NCBI GenBank assembly: GCA_002794735.1
Contig: NBAZ01000011.1
Location: 372,001 to 436,000, forward strand
DNA from: Pyrrhoderma lamaoense
Lineage: Eukaryota; Basidiomycota; Agaricomycetes; Hymenochaetales; Hymenochaetaceae
Reading direction: 5' to 3'
DNA: 64,000 nucleotides
Positions 27,608 to 40,498 of the stretch are shown here, one piece after another. The notes under the pieces are model-generated. The model saw only the letters and a list, made by a program, of their open reading frames with translations, did not search any database and was not told the origin of the DNA. Within the stretch, counting starts at the first letter, position 1. Each line of letters starts with the position of its first letter. Position numbers and translations under genes: made by a program.

Positions 27608-30230
27608 ATGGTCTCAGACCATAGATGCCTCCCAATGGAGCCTTTACCTCAAATCCAAGCCTTGGCTTGTGAAACCTTTCAAGTCCCCCCACTTGATGGA
27701 ACCCTTACTCTTCCTGAGCTCTTTGATTGGCACCTTGAGAACTCTCCGGAACATCCTTTGTTCATCTATGCGGACTCTTCCGGAAAGGAACATCAAGTTA
27801 ACTGGAGAGATGGTGCTTGTGCTATCTTCAATGCATCCCAGGAAGTTCGAAGACGTGTGGGCCGGCCAGCCAATCGGGTAGGTCTACCTCCTACAATCAT
27901 TGTGGTTCTCTCAGCAGCAGGTAATAGTCACGACAAAACTCCAAGAGAAACTCACTGAGAGCTCATGTATACTAGATACCTTAACTTATTTTATGACTAT
28001 TGCGGGTATACTTCGTGCAGGATATACCGTTTTCCCAATCTCCATTCGAAACTCACCTGCCGCTGTTGCACATCTTTTGAACCAGGCTGAGATCTGTCAC
28101 ATCTTAGTAGGGGAAGAGGAAACTACTACAGCATTATATTCCTCTTCAATCAAACTCTTAAACGATGAAGTGAGAGAACGAATAAGGGCATCGCCGATCC
28201 TTGAGTTTGATTTGATTTTCAATGATATCGGCAATGCAACTCCCCCGTATCTCGAATCAGGATTTGATCTAGACAATATTGCTTTTATTTTACATTCTTC
28301 TGGAAGTACAGCTTTTCCTAAACCTATATTTTGGACTCATTACAAGGCGCTACAGCTGTCATCTATTCCTTGTATGTTAATCCCTTATCTACAATAGGAT
28401 AGTTACTGACGATGCGACAGACTTCGGAGAACAAGATATGTAAGAATAAATTATGATAGCAATACCAAAATCACATCTACATGATCGATGATTGAACTAT
28501 AGGTGTGGAATCAGGTTTGCATGTCACTGTATACCGATGTAAGTCTTCAGTGAGAACGCTTTTATTTTTAATGGTGATTAAGCCTGTTCAGGTCCCACTG
28601 TTTGGGTGTTATGCAAACTGGTTGGACGGTACGTACAAAATAACTTAACCTGCAGAGTTGAAAAAAGTGATGTTGGATATCATTCTTGATAGGCTACCAC
28701 TGGCGTTGTGATTACAGGGTTCGAGCCGAGAAAAAGGCCCATAATACCAAGTCCCGATGCTGTGATAGCTGGTGCTAAAGCGACAGGAAGCGAACTAGTT
28801 TTTTGTATCTCAAATTTTATCAAGGTGGGAGCCAGACACTAGACAAAATTATCACATACATACTTATATATTGTAACCAGGCTTGGAGCCAAAATAAAGA
28901 AGACATAGAGTATCTATCTAACACTCGAGGGATAGTAAGTCATTAGTTTATATTAAAGAATATTGGATCCATGTTGAGGTTACTAGCTCTATGGCGGAGG
29001 ATTATTGTATAACAAACTAGGGGACTGGATATCCGAACAGAGTATAACGATACATATGATATACGGCTGGTACGTATGAATACGTTGTGGGCATATATTT
29101 ATTTCAGTAATGATGTGCATTGCTATATGCTATATAATCAAGCTCGGAAATAGGTTTGATGAGCCCAACGATACTGAGTAAGCTCAACACTATCGTATCA
29201 AATAAATTGTGCTTTTAGTAACTTAGAGTAACACGCAGGAGAGTCAATGAAAAAAGATTGGAGCTATTTCCGTATAGCAAGTAACATTGAAGGACGATTC
29301 ATACCCGACGGTCTTGGGAACTATGAATTAGTTGTTATAGTGCGTTTTTTTTTTTTGTATTTGATAGAAAGGGATATTTCTCATCGTAGTTTGGATCTAA
29401 AATTTTTATCAGCCGGGAAAATACAAGACACCCTGCGTTTTGAACACAAAATATAAAGGCATAGATGCTTTTGCCACAGGCGATCTACTTACACCTCACC
29501 CATTAAAGCCTGGTTACTGGAAGATGTGGGGTCGTATCGTAGATCAAATCGTACACTCTACTGGCGAAAAGGTGCTTATCAATACTTTTCTGAAAGTTCT
29601 TCTAAGGCTGATTTTACGATAGACAAACCCGGCTCCTTTGGGTATTTCAAACACTCACTCACCTAAAAAGTTGTACGATCACTTAACGTTATTTGACAGA
29701 GATGATAGTAAATCAAGACCATCACATCAAAGCTGCGGTCATATTTGGTGAAGGACGGCTCAATATAGGGATAGTAATAGAGCCATTACCTGAACACGCA
29801 ATCGATCCTTCGGACAAAAGCAAAATAGTCGATTTTTGTCGTAAAATATGGTGAGATTAATTGTATCGCAGAATCAGGCTTTTCCATTCCATTTCTCACC
29901 CTCAAACTAGGTGTAGCATTGAAGAAGCAAACAAAGTTGCTCCGAGACACTCGCAAATAACTGAAGAAGTAAAAAAAAAATCTGCTTTTTTCTACCAAAA
30001 TAGTTTTTTTCCTTACCTCTGATTAATCAATTTTGTCACAAAAGTTTATTTTGATTGCCTCGCCGAAAAAACCGTTTATGTACACGGCGAAGAACACTGC
30101 ATGTCGACAGGCTGTGATAAGTGACTATGAGGACGAAATAAACGAACTCTATGAAAGTGCCGGATCCCGAAAGTTTGGTTGGTTGCAATCGGTTGTTCAT
30201 TGCCTTTCAGCGAGAATGAATATTTTTTGA
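27608..30230 (+). CDS. NRPS-like adenylate-forming enzyme, adenylation domain only
   Basis: Activates a carboxylic acid as acyl-AMP. The ATG at 27608 gives MVSDHRCLPMEPLPQIQALA. About eleven introns splice cleanly, and no frame break was needed. Core motifs in order: A3-like FILHSSGSTAFPK, MQTGWTATTGVVI, A5-like YGCSEIGLMSP, A7/A8-like ATGDLLTPHPLKPGYWKMWGR then IVHSTGEK, and the A10 lysine region MYTAKNTACRQAVISDYEDE. Basidiomycete relatives usually continue with a carrier (phosphopantetheine) domain and a reductase. Here the frame stops about 20 residues after the A10 region (RMNIF-stop), and I saw no carrier serine motif downstream to 30561. It is either a stand-alone adenylation enzyme or a C-terminally truncated copy. 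Confidence 0.8.
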
Positions 30231-30561
30231 TACGACTGCGCAAGAAGAAATTTTGGTAGACTTTATTCCTTATAAACCCATATTTACAGTTATAGTAACC
30301 GTGTACTGTTATGGAATATAGGCATACTTACATAGAACTACTATACATACTCGTGAATAGATAAAGAGATAGTATAACTGAGAAAGAGTAACTTCGTAAT
30401 ATTCATCAATTTTATGAAACATGGGAATCATTATGGCGTATCAATAAGTTACAAGATCTGTCTGCGCTACCAAAATCGCAAACAGTCTACCCAGAAGTTG
30501 AGTTGTAGTCAAGGTTGCACTATAATGTTAATACACATATCGAACTAAATATGCTACGGTT
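30231..30561. other. Convergent intergenic region
   Basis: AT-rich 3' flanks of the NRPS-like gene and the permease. No carrier-domain or reductase sequence was seen. Confidence 0.5.
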
Positions 30562-32857
30562 TTAGACAAAAAAGGCGGACAAAATACTAAATCGTAGAAA
30601 CTTACAGTCTGGGTTCTCTTGATCCGTTAAATCGGAGAATGCTATAGAATAGATAATGGATATCAGAGCCCCGTAAGATCGGGGATCAGATTAGTTTTTT
30701 CTGTTACATACCATTTGCTTTTGACACTTCTCCATCAGCCATCTCTCCACCAACCCTGGTCTCATTTAATCCCTGAGCGCGTCTTTTGAGGACATTCAAG
30801 CGCATCAACCTGGCCCTAAGGAACACGATAGTAGCCAATTGTATTGCATAGATGATGATATGTGTTGTCCACGCCTTTATATACCGTGGGCCATCAGTAG
30901 AAATGAAGACTTGGGACCAATTGCATTTCCGACCGCCCATGCTCTGTTTTTAAAGTGAAGTTAGAGTTTTGAGAACGTGTTGGCAGTCTGGTATGGCTCA
31001 TCACAACGTACACGAATATGAATGTAGTAGCTATGACTTGCTTTGTCCGTCCAGCAACATTTCCAGACATAACTGCTAAGTTTAGAGTAGCAACCGCAGC
31101 GAAGGCATTACAACAACTGGTTATGTGTGTTCGTTTAGTAGCCGTATCTGTAGACTGACGTAGTCTAATAAGACTTACTAGTAAGCCAATAAAAGCCCAA
31201 CCTTGGTGTGGCTACTGATTTGAACAGCTGGAATGATGGATATGTTGAGAACGTTCTATTTTAAAGAATCTATAGGGGCTCGACCACTTACTCAAGAAGA
31301 CTATCGTTCCGGCTACATTTGGTAGTGAATATATCTACTCGGACTTAGTTATTCTCTTTCAGTAGCAAACAAGATGAAAAGCTGAACTTACAAACGCGAA
31401 TAGTAGCCTTTGTTTATATAGTTTCGCTAACCAGACGCTAGAGAATAAGAAAGTGACAATTACCGCTCCTTGAGCGATTGCGAGTAAATATGTTTGCAGC
31501 TGCGTGAACCCGAATTCCTTGACGATGATGTTGCCAAAAGCACCAAATCCACCGGTAGGCAATCCATTAGTGAAACTGATGAGAGTAACGGACCAAACAG
31601 TTGGATCACGAATGGCTTCGTATGCTTGATACATCTTTACAACATTAAACTTTAGTTCATATAGTACTATTAAAGTACAATTGAAGACTACCTTGAACTT
31701 CTTGTTTTGTAACCCAGTTTGGTTCGTACGAACACGTTCAGCAATGAGCCGCTTATCTTCTTCCGACCAACATTTTGCTTTTATCGGGCTATCAGGAAGC
31801 CAGTAAACAACGAAGGCACCCCAGACGACTGTTATACACCCAAGCATCTATTTATTTTGAGTATGTAGATAAGATAAACATCTAATAAAGGGATTTAAGT
31901 TAGAGTTAACGCACCAAAAACAGAATTTGCCAATTCTTGATAGCAGCATTCTGGATTTGAGCGACGCCATACGCGATCAAACCTCCAACCATCTGTTGAA
32001 AGCCATTGCATGCATAAAATGCACCAATAGCTAAGCCTTGTTCTTCTCTTGTATACCACATAGTGGATCTGTTCAACAAGAAAACGGCAAAAACAATGCT
32101 TGTAAGACATAAACCGAAGGGCGAAGGGAAAAATCTTACAGGAAAACAAAAGTTGGTTGACATACGCATTCGAAGATGCCCAATAGAGTTCTCACGATAA
32201 CGAGTCCCGTAAAGTTGTTACAAGCGGCGTACAAGCAAGAACTGTCCCCAAGCAATGATACTGTAGGCAATCAAGAGGTCAATACAGATAGTTGACAGCT
32301 GTAAGCAAGCATGTACTTGAAACCAAGATATTTAGCGATAGGAAGGCGCTGGATAAGGCGGTTTGTTGGGAATTCCCAAACAAGACTATGTGCTTGTTAG
32401 TTTATTCATAAAGTTTTCTGACTGGAGTACATACATGGCCAGATAGACTGGTGGTTATGAGAGTTAGGCTTGGTTTTCTTGTCTTTGGGCGTTCTTACTC
32501 ACCACAAGTCGTCAACCAAGAATACTGATTCCCAACCAAATGGGTATCATCTATAATACCCATTATGCTGGCAAAGTTGATCGTTCCCTTGTCAAGTGCC
32601 TGCAAAAAGTATGTCGTGACCATGACCACCAACACTCGTTTGTGTACCATCATCCGAAGGCGTCTATTGGTTTGTTCGTCGATGACAATCTCAGTATCTG
32701 GGCTATTTTCAAAAAACTCTGCCACCTCTGCGTCAATACCTTTCACTGGTGCGGCATTTGAGACTGGAGAGACTACAGAGCTCCGTAAGGAGTACAAGTC
32801 CTTTTCAATATCATCGCCGTCGTTCAAAGCCGTACTAGGTTGGATGGAGGGCGACAT
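30562..32857 (-). CDS. MFS permease, anion:cation symporter (Dal5/allantoate) type
   Basis: Plasma-membrane importer of small organic anions; members move allantoate, vitamins, or sugar acids. The ATG at 32855-32857 gives MSPSIQPSTALNDGDDIEKD. The cytosolic N-tail leads to VVMVTTYFLQALDKGTINFA and MGIIDDTHLVGNQYSWLTT. Later exons give MWYTREEQGLAIGAFYACNG, GGLIAYGVAQIQNAAIKNW, CITVVWGAFVVYWLPDSPIK and RVRTNQTGLQNKKFK, the standard order for the family. A last short exon (AFSDLTDQENPDCK) follows an intron at about 30640-30713, and the stop is at 30562-30564. Two one-base deletions lie in one exon: the G-run at 32243-32247 (AWG-TVLAC) and 32226-32231 (C-HAACNNFTG). It is divergent from the GH105 gene, which hints at import of a pectin-derived sugar acid. 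Confidence 0.82.
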
Positions 32858-33198
32858 TCTTGTCAGTAGTTGGTTCAGAGTCGAGATCGAGAGTGCATTT
32901 TAAACATTTTAGTAGGCTGAAGACTTGTGATCAATTTCCCGTTTACCGAATCCCCGTGGGGCCCCGCACCTTTTTACTTCAGAGACATGTTCCTAGCGTT
33001 AGTCGATAATTATTGAACGCGGATCACAGGGCCGGAGATGCAATGATACCGGGCCGGGAACCTTAAATAACGTGACCTTTTTGTGGAATAAACCAACTTC
33101 CGGGACCGCTGGCCATAAATTATGATAAAACATTGAGATTTGCTCGAGATGCTAGACGAGGTGGTGATCACTTTTTTCGCCCTCTTGTCGCCATCAAT
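32858..33198. promoter_or_regulatory. Shared divergent promoter, permease / GH105 hydrolase
   Basis: 340 bp separate two divergent starts. The sequence holds GC-rich islands within AT-rich DNA: a palindromic block around 32950-32972 containing GTGGGG (a fit to the CreA/Mig1 consensus SYGGRG), and CCGGGCCGGG near 33045-33056. A carbon-catabolite-controlled bidirectional promoter is an inference from position and motif only. Confidence 0.35.
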
Positions 33199-34411
33199 AT
33201 GTCTTCAGCACAGTCGTGTGTGATAGCCAGTGTTGCAGACAAGTCTTCAACGCTATCTCTGATCCGAAAGCTTATTCATTGTCTGGTCAATATCACTGAT
33301 GAGTCCGGGGAATTTCTTATGACCCTAGCCGATGGACGAGTCATTGACACCAAAGGTTGGAATGATTGGGAATGGACACATGGAGTTGGACTTTATGGAC
33401 TGCTCAAGTTTTATCAGATTACTCTGGATGAGTCTGTCCTCCAAATTATTCTAGACTGGTTTAGATGCCGGTTCGAAGCTGGGACAACAAAGAACGTAAA
33501 TACCATGTCACCTCTATTGACCGCAGCATATATGCATGAGGGGAATAGAGCAGATTATACGGTACATCTTGAAAGTTGGGCAGAATGGGTGATGCATGAC
33601 ATGCCGCGAACAGAAGAAGGCGGACTGCAACATGCAACATACCTAACGGAGAACAAGGGACAACTTTGGGATGATACGCTTATGATGAGCGTATTACCAC
33701 TAGCCAAAATTGGTATTGTACTGGGAAGGAGGGACTATGTCGAAGAGGCGAAACGGCAATTTCTGCTACATGTGAAATATCTTGCAGATGTTGAGACAGG
33801 ATTGTGGTTTCATGGTATGCGATCCACGGTTGACGGTTTATAACTATCAAGCTAAAATGTCTATTTTTTATACCAAAGGATGGACTTTTGAAGGCCGTAA
33901 TCACTTTGCACGGGCCCGTTGGGCACGTGGAAACTGTTGGATCACTATATCAATACCTGACTTTCTTGAGCTTCTCTCGCCGTCTACATCTCCAGATCCT
34001 TCCTCTCCTGACCATGGCATCCGTTTATTCCTCATAGCCACACTACGTGCGCAGGTAGATGCACTTCTCCCTTTGCAAGATTTTGAATCCGGTCTATGGC
34101 ACACTCTCCTCGATGATCCTACTTCATACTTGGAAGCATCTGCCTCTGCGGGATTTGCTTATGGCATTCTCAAGGCATTGCGCCTCCGCCTCCTTCCCAG
34201 AGAAAATCCAAGGTACATGGAATGTGCACTGCGAGCAATCAAAGGCGTGATGGAGAATATAAACGAGAAAGGTGAACTTGAGAGAGTTAGTTTTGGGACT
34301 CCGGTGTTTGAAAGTTTGGAAGAGTATGTGAATGTGAAGCTTACGAGCATGCCATACGGACAGAGCTGCGCCCTGCTTGCGTTGACTGAATACCTGAGGT
34401 TGTTTATTTGA
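33199..34411 (+). CDS. GH105 unsaturated rhamnogalacturonyl hydrolase-like enzyme
   Basis: Probably removes the unsaturated galacturonyl residue from pectin-lyase products; no signal peptide is evident, so it is likely intracellular. The first in-frame ATG is at 33199 (MSSAQSCVIASVADKSSTLS). Six-hairpin-fold landmarks are GWNDWEWTHGVGLYGLLKFY near the N-terminus and GQLWDDTLMMSVLPLAKIG, whose Asp residues fit the hydration-type active site. After one intron (about 33813-33880) come GWTFEGRNHFARARWARGNCW, SASAGFAYGILKALR and the C-terminal SMPYGQSCALLALTEYLR, which are the family's usual closing motifs. The length of about 380 residues is normal. No frame break was found. It pairs with the divergent permease gene, suggesting uptake and cleavage of pectic disaccharides. 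Confidence 0.82.
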
Positions 34412-37099
34412 AAATCGATAAGCATTTCATGTTATTATATATATCTGATATATTTAAGGAGTTCTATCGTAATGTACGGTACATAGACTTGTAGGTGTAG
34501 TACAGGAAGATTCTTCCGAGTCGATCATACACATTCGCGTAGCAAATACTTAAAAGTGGGACTTGCGTAACAAGGAATTCTCTCTGACAAGAATTTTCAA
34601 AACAGTGGATAGTACTCGCCTTTGCAACTTTTTTTTCGACAAACATATCATTGAGGTGAAGAGTTTATGGTTTATCTACGAAGCGTAGTAGCTATGGCAG
34701 GCGTGTTATGTCATATGTCATTTCGAAGTCTGTCCTTGTACCCTCTTTTCTAGTGGGCAACTGGAAGGACACATTAGATCGAACTGAGAAGTCCGCATTT
34801 ATGTTTCTTATTCAAGTACCACCATATCGCCGATCGAACTATCTTCATTTTCTCCTTTCTTGATGTAACGACAGTGGATCAAACTATTTTCCTTAGATAG
34901 TAAACTCAAACAAGTTCATGACTCGATACATTACCATTCTTCGTTCTACCTGAATATTTTTGCACGCTAAAATAGTGGTCGACCTGCCTTAAGATGAGAC
35001 AATATATGTACGTTATCCCACAGTAGCATACGACCGGTGCACTTGAGGCTTTCATGTTCATGGTGTTTACTGCAATGCGATTTTCGTGCTGTGGTACTAT
35101 AAAACCCAGGAGACAACGGTAGATACTTGTATGCAGACTTACACAGGTTCAACTACCTCTAAATGTGAGGGTCACCACAGCTGACAATCAGGAATATAGT
35201 GTTGTACGACACCATATGCGTACTTAACCAATAAACGTAATACCGATTTTTTTTTCGGTTGTTGATATTCTACCTTCATATAGTACTTGTTATTGTTATA
35301 ATAAGCTCTCGAGCTATAAGTAAGCGAATAACAGACATAACTCGTCAAACCTCGCTTAATTCCGTGTGCGATGGATTGGAGACCAGAAGTCCTTCGGCCA
35401 ATCAGTATCGAATCTGAGAACGTGTTGTATTCAAGCATATTCAAAAAATATAGTAATACGATATCTGGAATTCCAAATTTAACAATTTTCGATAACCTTT
35501 ATTCCTATAAAACTAGAGGCCCGTACCCAAGAACGTCACCATACCCCAGAGTTGCCCCTCTCATATCGAGCATTCCTCTACTCACCTTTTGCTTATCCCC
35601 TCCTCAATTCTCCTCTACACCGCAGAATGAGCATCTTCCTGTACAAATCCGATTTGCGACAAGCTTATATCTACGGTATCCCGCAATACTTTACTCGAAA
35701 ATTGTTCAACTGTGTGTTTGATCTGTATTATTTTTACACTGATAAAAAGTTACAAACTTCAAAAAAACCATCAGTATCCGTCTTCACGCTTTTTGATATA
35801 TGACTTTTTAGTGAGTGTTCTTTCTACTTCAGAACAAGATGTCCTGTACTGACATAAAGTCTTCAAGTACTCACTTTCAGCAGCGAAATTGTAATATGGG
35901 TGAATAAACTGCTTAGTACAACGGGCTACAACATGTAATAATTATCAAATCATACCTTCAGCGAGCTAGATTTAGCATTGGGAAGATTCTCTTCTTTACT
36001 GTGCGTATCAACATCTGAATCAAAATCGTTTCACTGATTGAACTGAATACTTAGGTCCGTTATTACTCTGTCATTTCACTTACGTAGGTTCTCTTATACT
36101 TGGTTATATTCTTAACGAGGCTATTAAGTTATATCTTCAGGATAATAAATACAAGTTAAGGATTTGTTCTTGTTACTTCAGACTTTTTAAAGTTTGATTT
36201 TCCTAACAACGATATAGTCTTACTGCTCCCTAGCCCATCAGATCAGGTATTGTTAGCACCGGATCTAAAAGCTAGCAAATACTGACTGTTATGGAAGCTG
36301 TGCGTTTCCATTTCTCCTGATATATCTTCTACTTATAGCGTAGTTTGACGTAACAACCTATAGATGTGAGTAAACCTCAGTTGCAATCTTCTGTATCTAG
36401 CCACAAATTATCGACATTAAGTTCCATTTTTAGGTATATTATGGATCCGATTTCATTGGATCACTGGTGTAATCATGGGGAACCTGACCGAACGTAAGCT
36501 CCTATTCTACTCTATCAGTTGTCGATCTATATATAATAATGTCTAATAAACTCGTCCAAAGTTACGCTACAATGTAGAATATTATGCACTATATGATCGA
36601 AGCAGGACAATTCTTGCGATTTTGATCACAACTTTCGTACTAAATCTGACTGCTCTTACAGTGATTAGCACTGACGTTATGATAAAAGAGCAAGGTATAA
36701 TACTTGACGCCAGTCCTAATTAAGTTGTGGAAAATACTGATGCACCCTTCGTTATGATTAGCAGCCAATCTCCATTTTGGAGAAGCGCAAGACACGCATA
36801 TATGTAACCCATTAAATCTGTCGAGTCTCTTCAAGTATATTTGGATTCCGGTAACTAGCTCACGAGGATGTCTTATTTGGGCTTGCCTCTTTTCAAAGGC
36901 TTCCTTAATTTGAAGTATCATGGCACGAAGGGAGCTTTAAACAGATTAACGATCTTCCTTGTTCGGGACTCAATTGTCTATTCTTTTTGCGTGAATATTG
37001 TTAGTTCTATTATAGACTTCATGCACTAACCAGTCATTATACAAGTGTATTTATGGTACTCCTGGTGAACGATGAAAACTAAACTTTTGGTCAGATTTT
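34412..37099. other. Long AT-rich intergenic region
   Basis: About 2.7 kb with stops in all frames at short spacing and no exon chain. The open stretches (for example 35371-35721) lack homology-like motifs. Confidence 0.5.
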
Positions 37100-38000
37100 G
37101 ACCTTGGTGTTGTATTTAGTGGCGAGGACGTGGGTTTAGAGTCTGCCTACACCAGACACGATGCTCAGGCTAAGATTTAGGGGCTAAATAGCGAGATACT
37201 CGACCTCGACCGTCAGGCCGAGATCTCGGTCGGACCGTAGAGACTGATAGAGACCTCGAGGCGAGCTGAAACTTCACAGACCAGTAAAAGTAGTAGAAAC
37301 GTATAGAACAGAGCCCGACCGAGGCTGTAGTTTGAGGTAAAAGTGTATGTATTTCAGTCCGCCGGGCGACTTTGCAGTACGGTCAGAGCGTTACAAGAGC
37401 GCCCGGCAGCCTAATAAAGCAGAGGAGAAGTAGATAATAAGTACAGGAGACTAGTAGAGAGATACTCGGGGGGGGGTGAATAGAGTGGGAAGTAATTGAT
37501 TAACTACGGCCTCAAGTCTGGAGGCTTATATAGCAAAACGCGAGATAAAGGTTAGATAATAAGGAAAGCATGGTGTCCAGGTGGCTATATGCCACTGGAC
37601 GAAGGTTTAAGCTATCAGAAACGAGGGGTCGTATAAACGAACCCTACCTCGAGTAAGAGTGGAAAGTGAAGCTAAATAGTAAGAGAAATGAAGGAGGCGC
37701 GCGGCCGAGTAGTAGCAATGGACTTCTCGGCGAGTTAGAAAGTGCATTATAAATGCACTACGACCAGCCAAACACTTAGCTGGTCCTACAACGAACTTGT
37801 CTGGACGATTGGAGGCGTGAGTGGCTTCATTTGCACACACTACTAGTACATACGCGAAGTGTTGATCGTTCAATAGAAAGAATTCATCGAAGTCCCAGTC
37901 GGATATGCATTCGCAGTATCTAGTGTTATGAGCCAAAGGCTTCTGATAAATATCAGAGAGAAGTTTGAAAGCCGAGGTTATCACAGAAGTAGTACCACCT
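37100..38000. mobile_element. GC-richer transposon-like block (possible LTR relic)
   Basis: Base composition shifts abruptly here compared with both flanks. Visible structure includes a CCGAGATCTCGG palindrome near 37222, a G8 run near 37470, a near-perfect inverted repeat GTCCAGGTGGC/GCCACTGGAC at 37574-37599, and a minus-strand TATATAAG box near 37530. On the minus strand 37607-37984 is open without recognisable motifs. I saw no paired LTRs, integrase or reverse-transcriptase motif, so this is at most a solo or eroded element. Confidence 0.3.
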
Positions 38001-38346
38001 TCTCACTGTCAGCTTTCGAAGGACAACGATTAGTTGGTGATGTAGGGATAATTAAAGATGAAATACAACTTTCTACTTTTAATAGTAGTTAGACTCCCGG
38101 TATCAACAAATGTCTTGCTTGGGTTTTTCTTAGTATTTTCTGCGATATATTTAATATTTGTGTTAATTTTGAAAAATGTAATTGATTGTACTTGTTTAGA
38201 TTGGTTTACACGGACCGAAGTAAGCCGACCAATCAACTCGTGACCATTTACGGCAACTCGGGAGACGCGGAAGACCATCTTACACAAAACTATTCATATC
38301 AACGGCATCATTGTAAAGCCATGGATTTCTCACTCTGCTGGCAACC
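38001..38346. other. Upstream region of the lactate dehydrogenase gene
   Basis: AT-rich leader. No separate gene seen. The ATG at 38347 has an A at -3 and G at +4 context (ACCATGG). Confidence 0.4.
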
Positions 38347-40498
38347 ATGGTGCTTACCCTTGCTGAGATATCAAAGCATAACTCAAGATCATCGTGCTGG
38401 GTTATAATAAAAAATAAGGTGTATGATGTGTCCGACTTCCTAACTGTACGTTTTAACTTTCTATCTTTTGTCCAGCCTATTTTATAAAGGCTCGCCAGGA
38501 ACATCCCGGAGGAGCTAAGATCATACTGAAGTATGCCGGAAAGGATGCTACAGAAGCCTATGAACCTATACACCCTCCAGACGCACTTGACAAGAATTTA
38601 CCACCAGAAAAGCATCTTGGAGCTATTGATGAACGATCAGCAGAAGAGATTAAGAAGGCTTCTGAACATAGGAAGAAAACACAAGACGAGCTACGTGTAG
38701 AGAAAGCGCAACGTGAAAAGCCGCCTTTGAATAGAGTTCTAAACCTTAGTGAGATGGAGGTACAGTAAACGAGTGTTTATATCAGCCAACCTTACGATCA
38801 TATAATGTGACTTCTTTAGGCAGTTGCTAAAAAAGTTTTATCATATAAGGCTTGGGCCTACTACTCATCTGCGGGTGATGACGAGATCAGTAAGTGTACT
38901 TATCTTACATATTATATATATATATACATATATATCATCAATGCATTACATATAGCTCACGCCGAGAATATTCGCGCTTTCTCTCGTTTTTTCTTTAACG
39001 CGCGAGTATTACGTCCAATCAGCCAGTGCGATACTAGGACAACGTTACTCGGGTTTTCATCTTCCCTTCCAATATTTGTATCAGGTGCAGCGCTAGCTAA
39101 ACTTGGACATCCGGAGGGGAGGCCAATATCACTCGTGGATGCGGCAGAGCGGGTATCATCCAAATGGTGTCAAGTAACGCTTCACTCTCGGTCGAGGAAA
39201 TTTCAAATGCACGCGTAGATCCCGACCAACCCATCTGGTTCCAACTATATAAACATTCGGACGAAAAAGCTGTTGAGAGAATCAGGGAAATAGAAAGGTT
39301 GGGGTATGGTGCAATATTTTTGACTGTTGATGCACCTGTAGTTGGGCATAGAGAAAGAGATATACATGCACCCTTCGTACTTGCAGATCAGGAGCGTGAG
39401 GCAGAGCGGTTAGCAAGAGGAGACCAACAATCAGTTTTACCCCAAGAACCTGAACCAGACGAAATGGGAGAGGGAACGGGTAAGCTGGGCGTCCATTCCG
39501 TCCATCACTAAACTTTTGAGCTTTGACGTTGCTTTATACTAGCTGGGGTACTCCTTAGTGCTGTCGACAGGGATATGTCATGGAAGAAGGTAAGCTTTTT
39601 TACTCATTCTTTCCTGGTTCAAACCATTGACCTTCGCCTAGACCATCCCCTGGCTTAGGAGTGCGACTAAGCTGCCGATAGTCATCAAAGGTATTCAATG
39701 TGTAGAAGATGCAGTTCTTGCGGCTGAGGCTGGCGTCGATGGTATCCTTATATCTAATCATGGGGGTATGTCTTTCAAAAAATATCCTGAGACATGAAAC
39801 TTATCAGTTTTCACACTAGGCCGACAACTCGATTAGTATGTGTAATTACGCCTTCTTGTTATCCTCTATATTCAATTTTACACCGGCCTTAGCTCTATGC
39901 CTTCCATTGAGGTTCTATATCGTTTGCATAAGCGGCGACCAGATGTATTCTCTAAAGTCGAAGGTATATATCATATTATGAAGATATTTTTACTCGTTAA
40001 TCCAGACTTATATCTTATCAAAACACCAGTCTATATAGATGGAGGCGTAAGACGTGGTACAGGTATGTTATATAGCTTTCTGAATGCTCATGTCTGATCA
40101 ATTCTTTTCCCTACTAGACATACTAAAGGCGCTTTGCCTTGGTGCTAAGGCAGTAGGTATGGGTCGACCCTTCCTTTATGCTCAAGGTGTAAGTGCTTGG
40201 ATAACATTTTTATAAATACAGTGTCTAATCGCTACGATCTGCAATCCTATCAATGTTTTTCTTATCCCTCGATATTACAAATTATAGGCCTACGGAGATG
40301 CGGGTGTTGAGCGCATAATTCGCATACTCGAAACAGAGATCAAACTAGGGATGCGCCTCCTCGGAGCGACGTCATTGCAGGAGCTTGTTCCCGAAATGGT
40401 CGGTATGGTTGCGTTTGACACTAGTTCCCATACTAAAATTATTTTCCACGCAATAGATTGAGCGAGTGGACTGGCAACCTGTAACTGCAAGACTCTGA
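38347..40498 (+). CDS. CYB2: Flavocytochrome b2-type L-lactate dehydrogenase (cyt b5 + FMN domain)
   Basis: Oxidises L-lactate (or a related 2-hydroxy acid) and passes electrons through heme. The start [18 protein letters not shown] leads straight into a cytochrome b5 domain with the heme motif [16 protein letters not shown]. The hinge [15 protein letters not shown] opens the FMN barrel: [94 protein letters not shown] (catalytic His), [16 protein letters not shown] and the C-terminal [12 protein letters not shown]. About nine introns splice in frame. One break sits in the G-run at 39116-39119, where HPEG continues as [13 protein letters not shown] in another frame. No presequence precedes the b5 domain, unlike yeast Cyb2, so mitochondrial targeting is not evident. 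Confidence 0.88.
38908..38936. repeat. TA microsatellite inside a CYB2 intron
   Basis: An ATAT-rich simple repeat within the intron between the cytochrome b5 hinge and the FMN domain. Likely length-variable. Confidence 0.6.

Noticed and set aside
27921..27975. Apparent frame break in the NRPS-like gene after VVLSAA
   Set aside because: A normal GT-AG intron restores frame to DTLTYFMTIAG.
33813..33880. Apparent truncation of the GH105 gene after GLWFHG
   Set aside because: Explained by an intron; the family motif GWTFEGRNHFARAR continues in frame.
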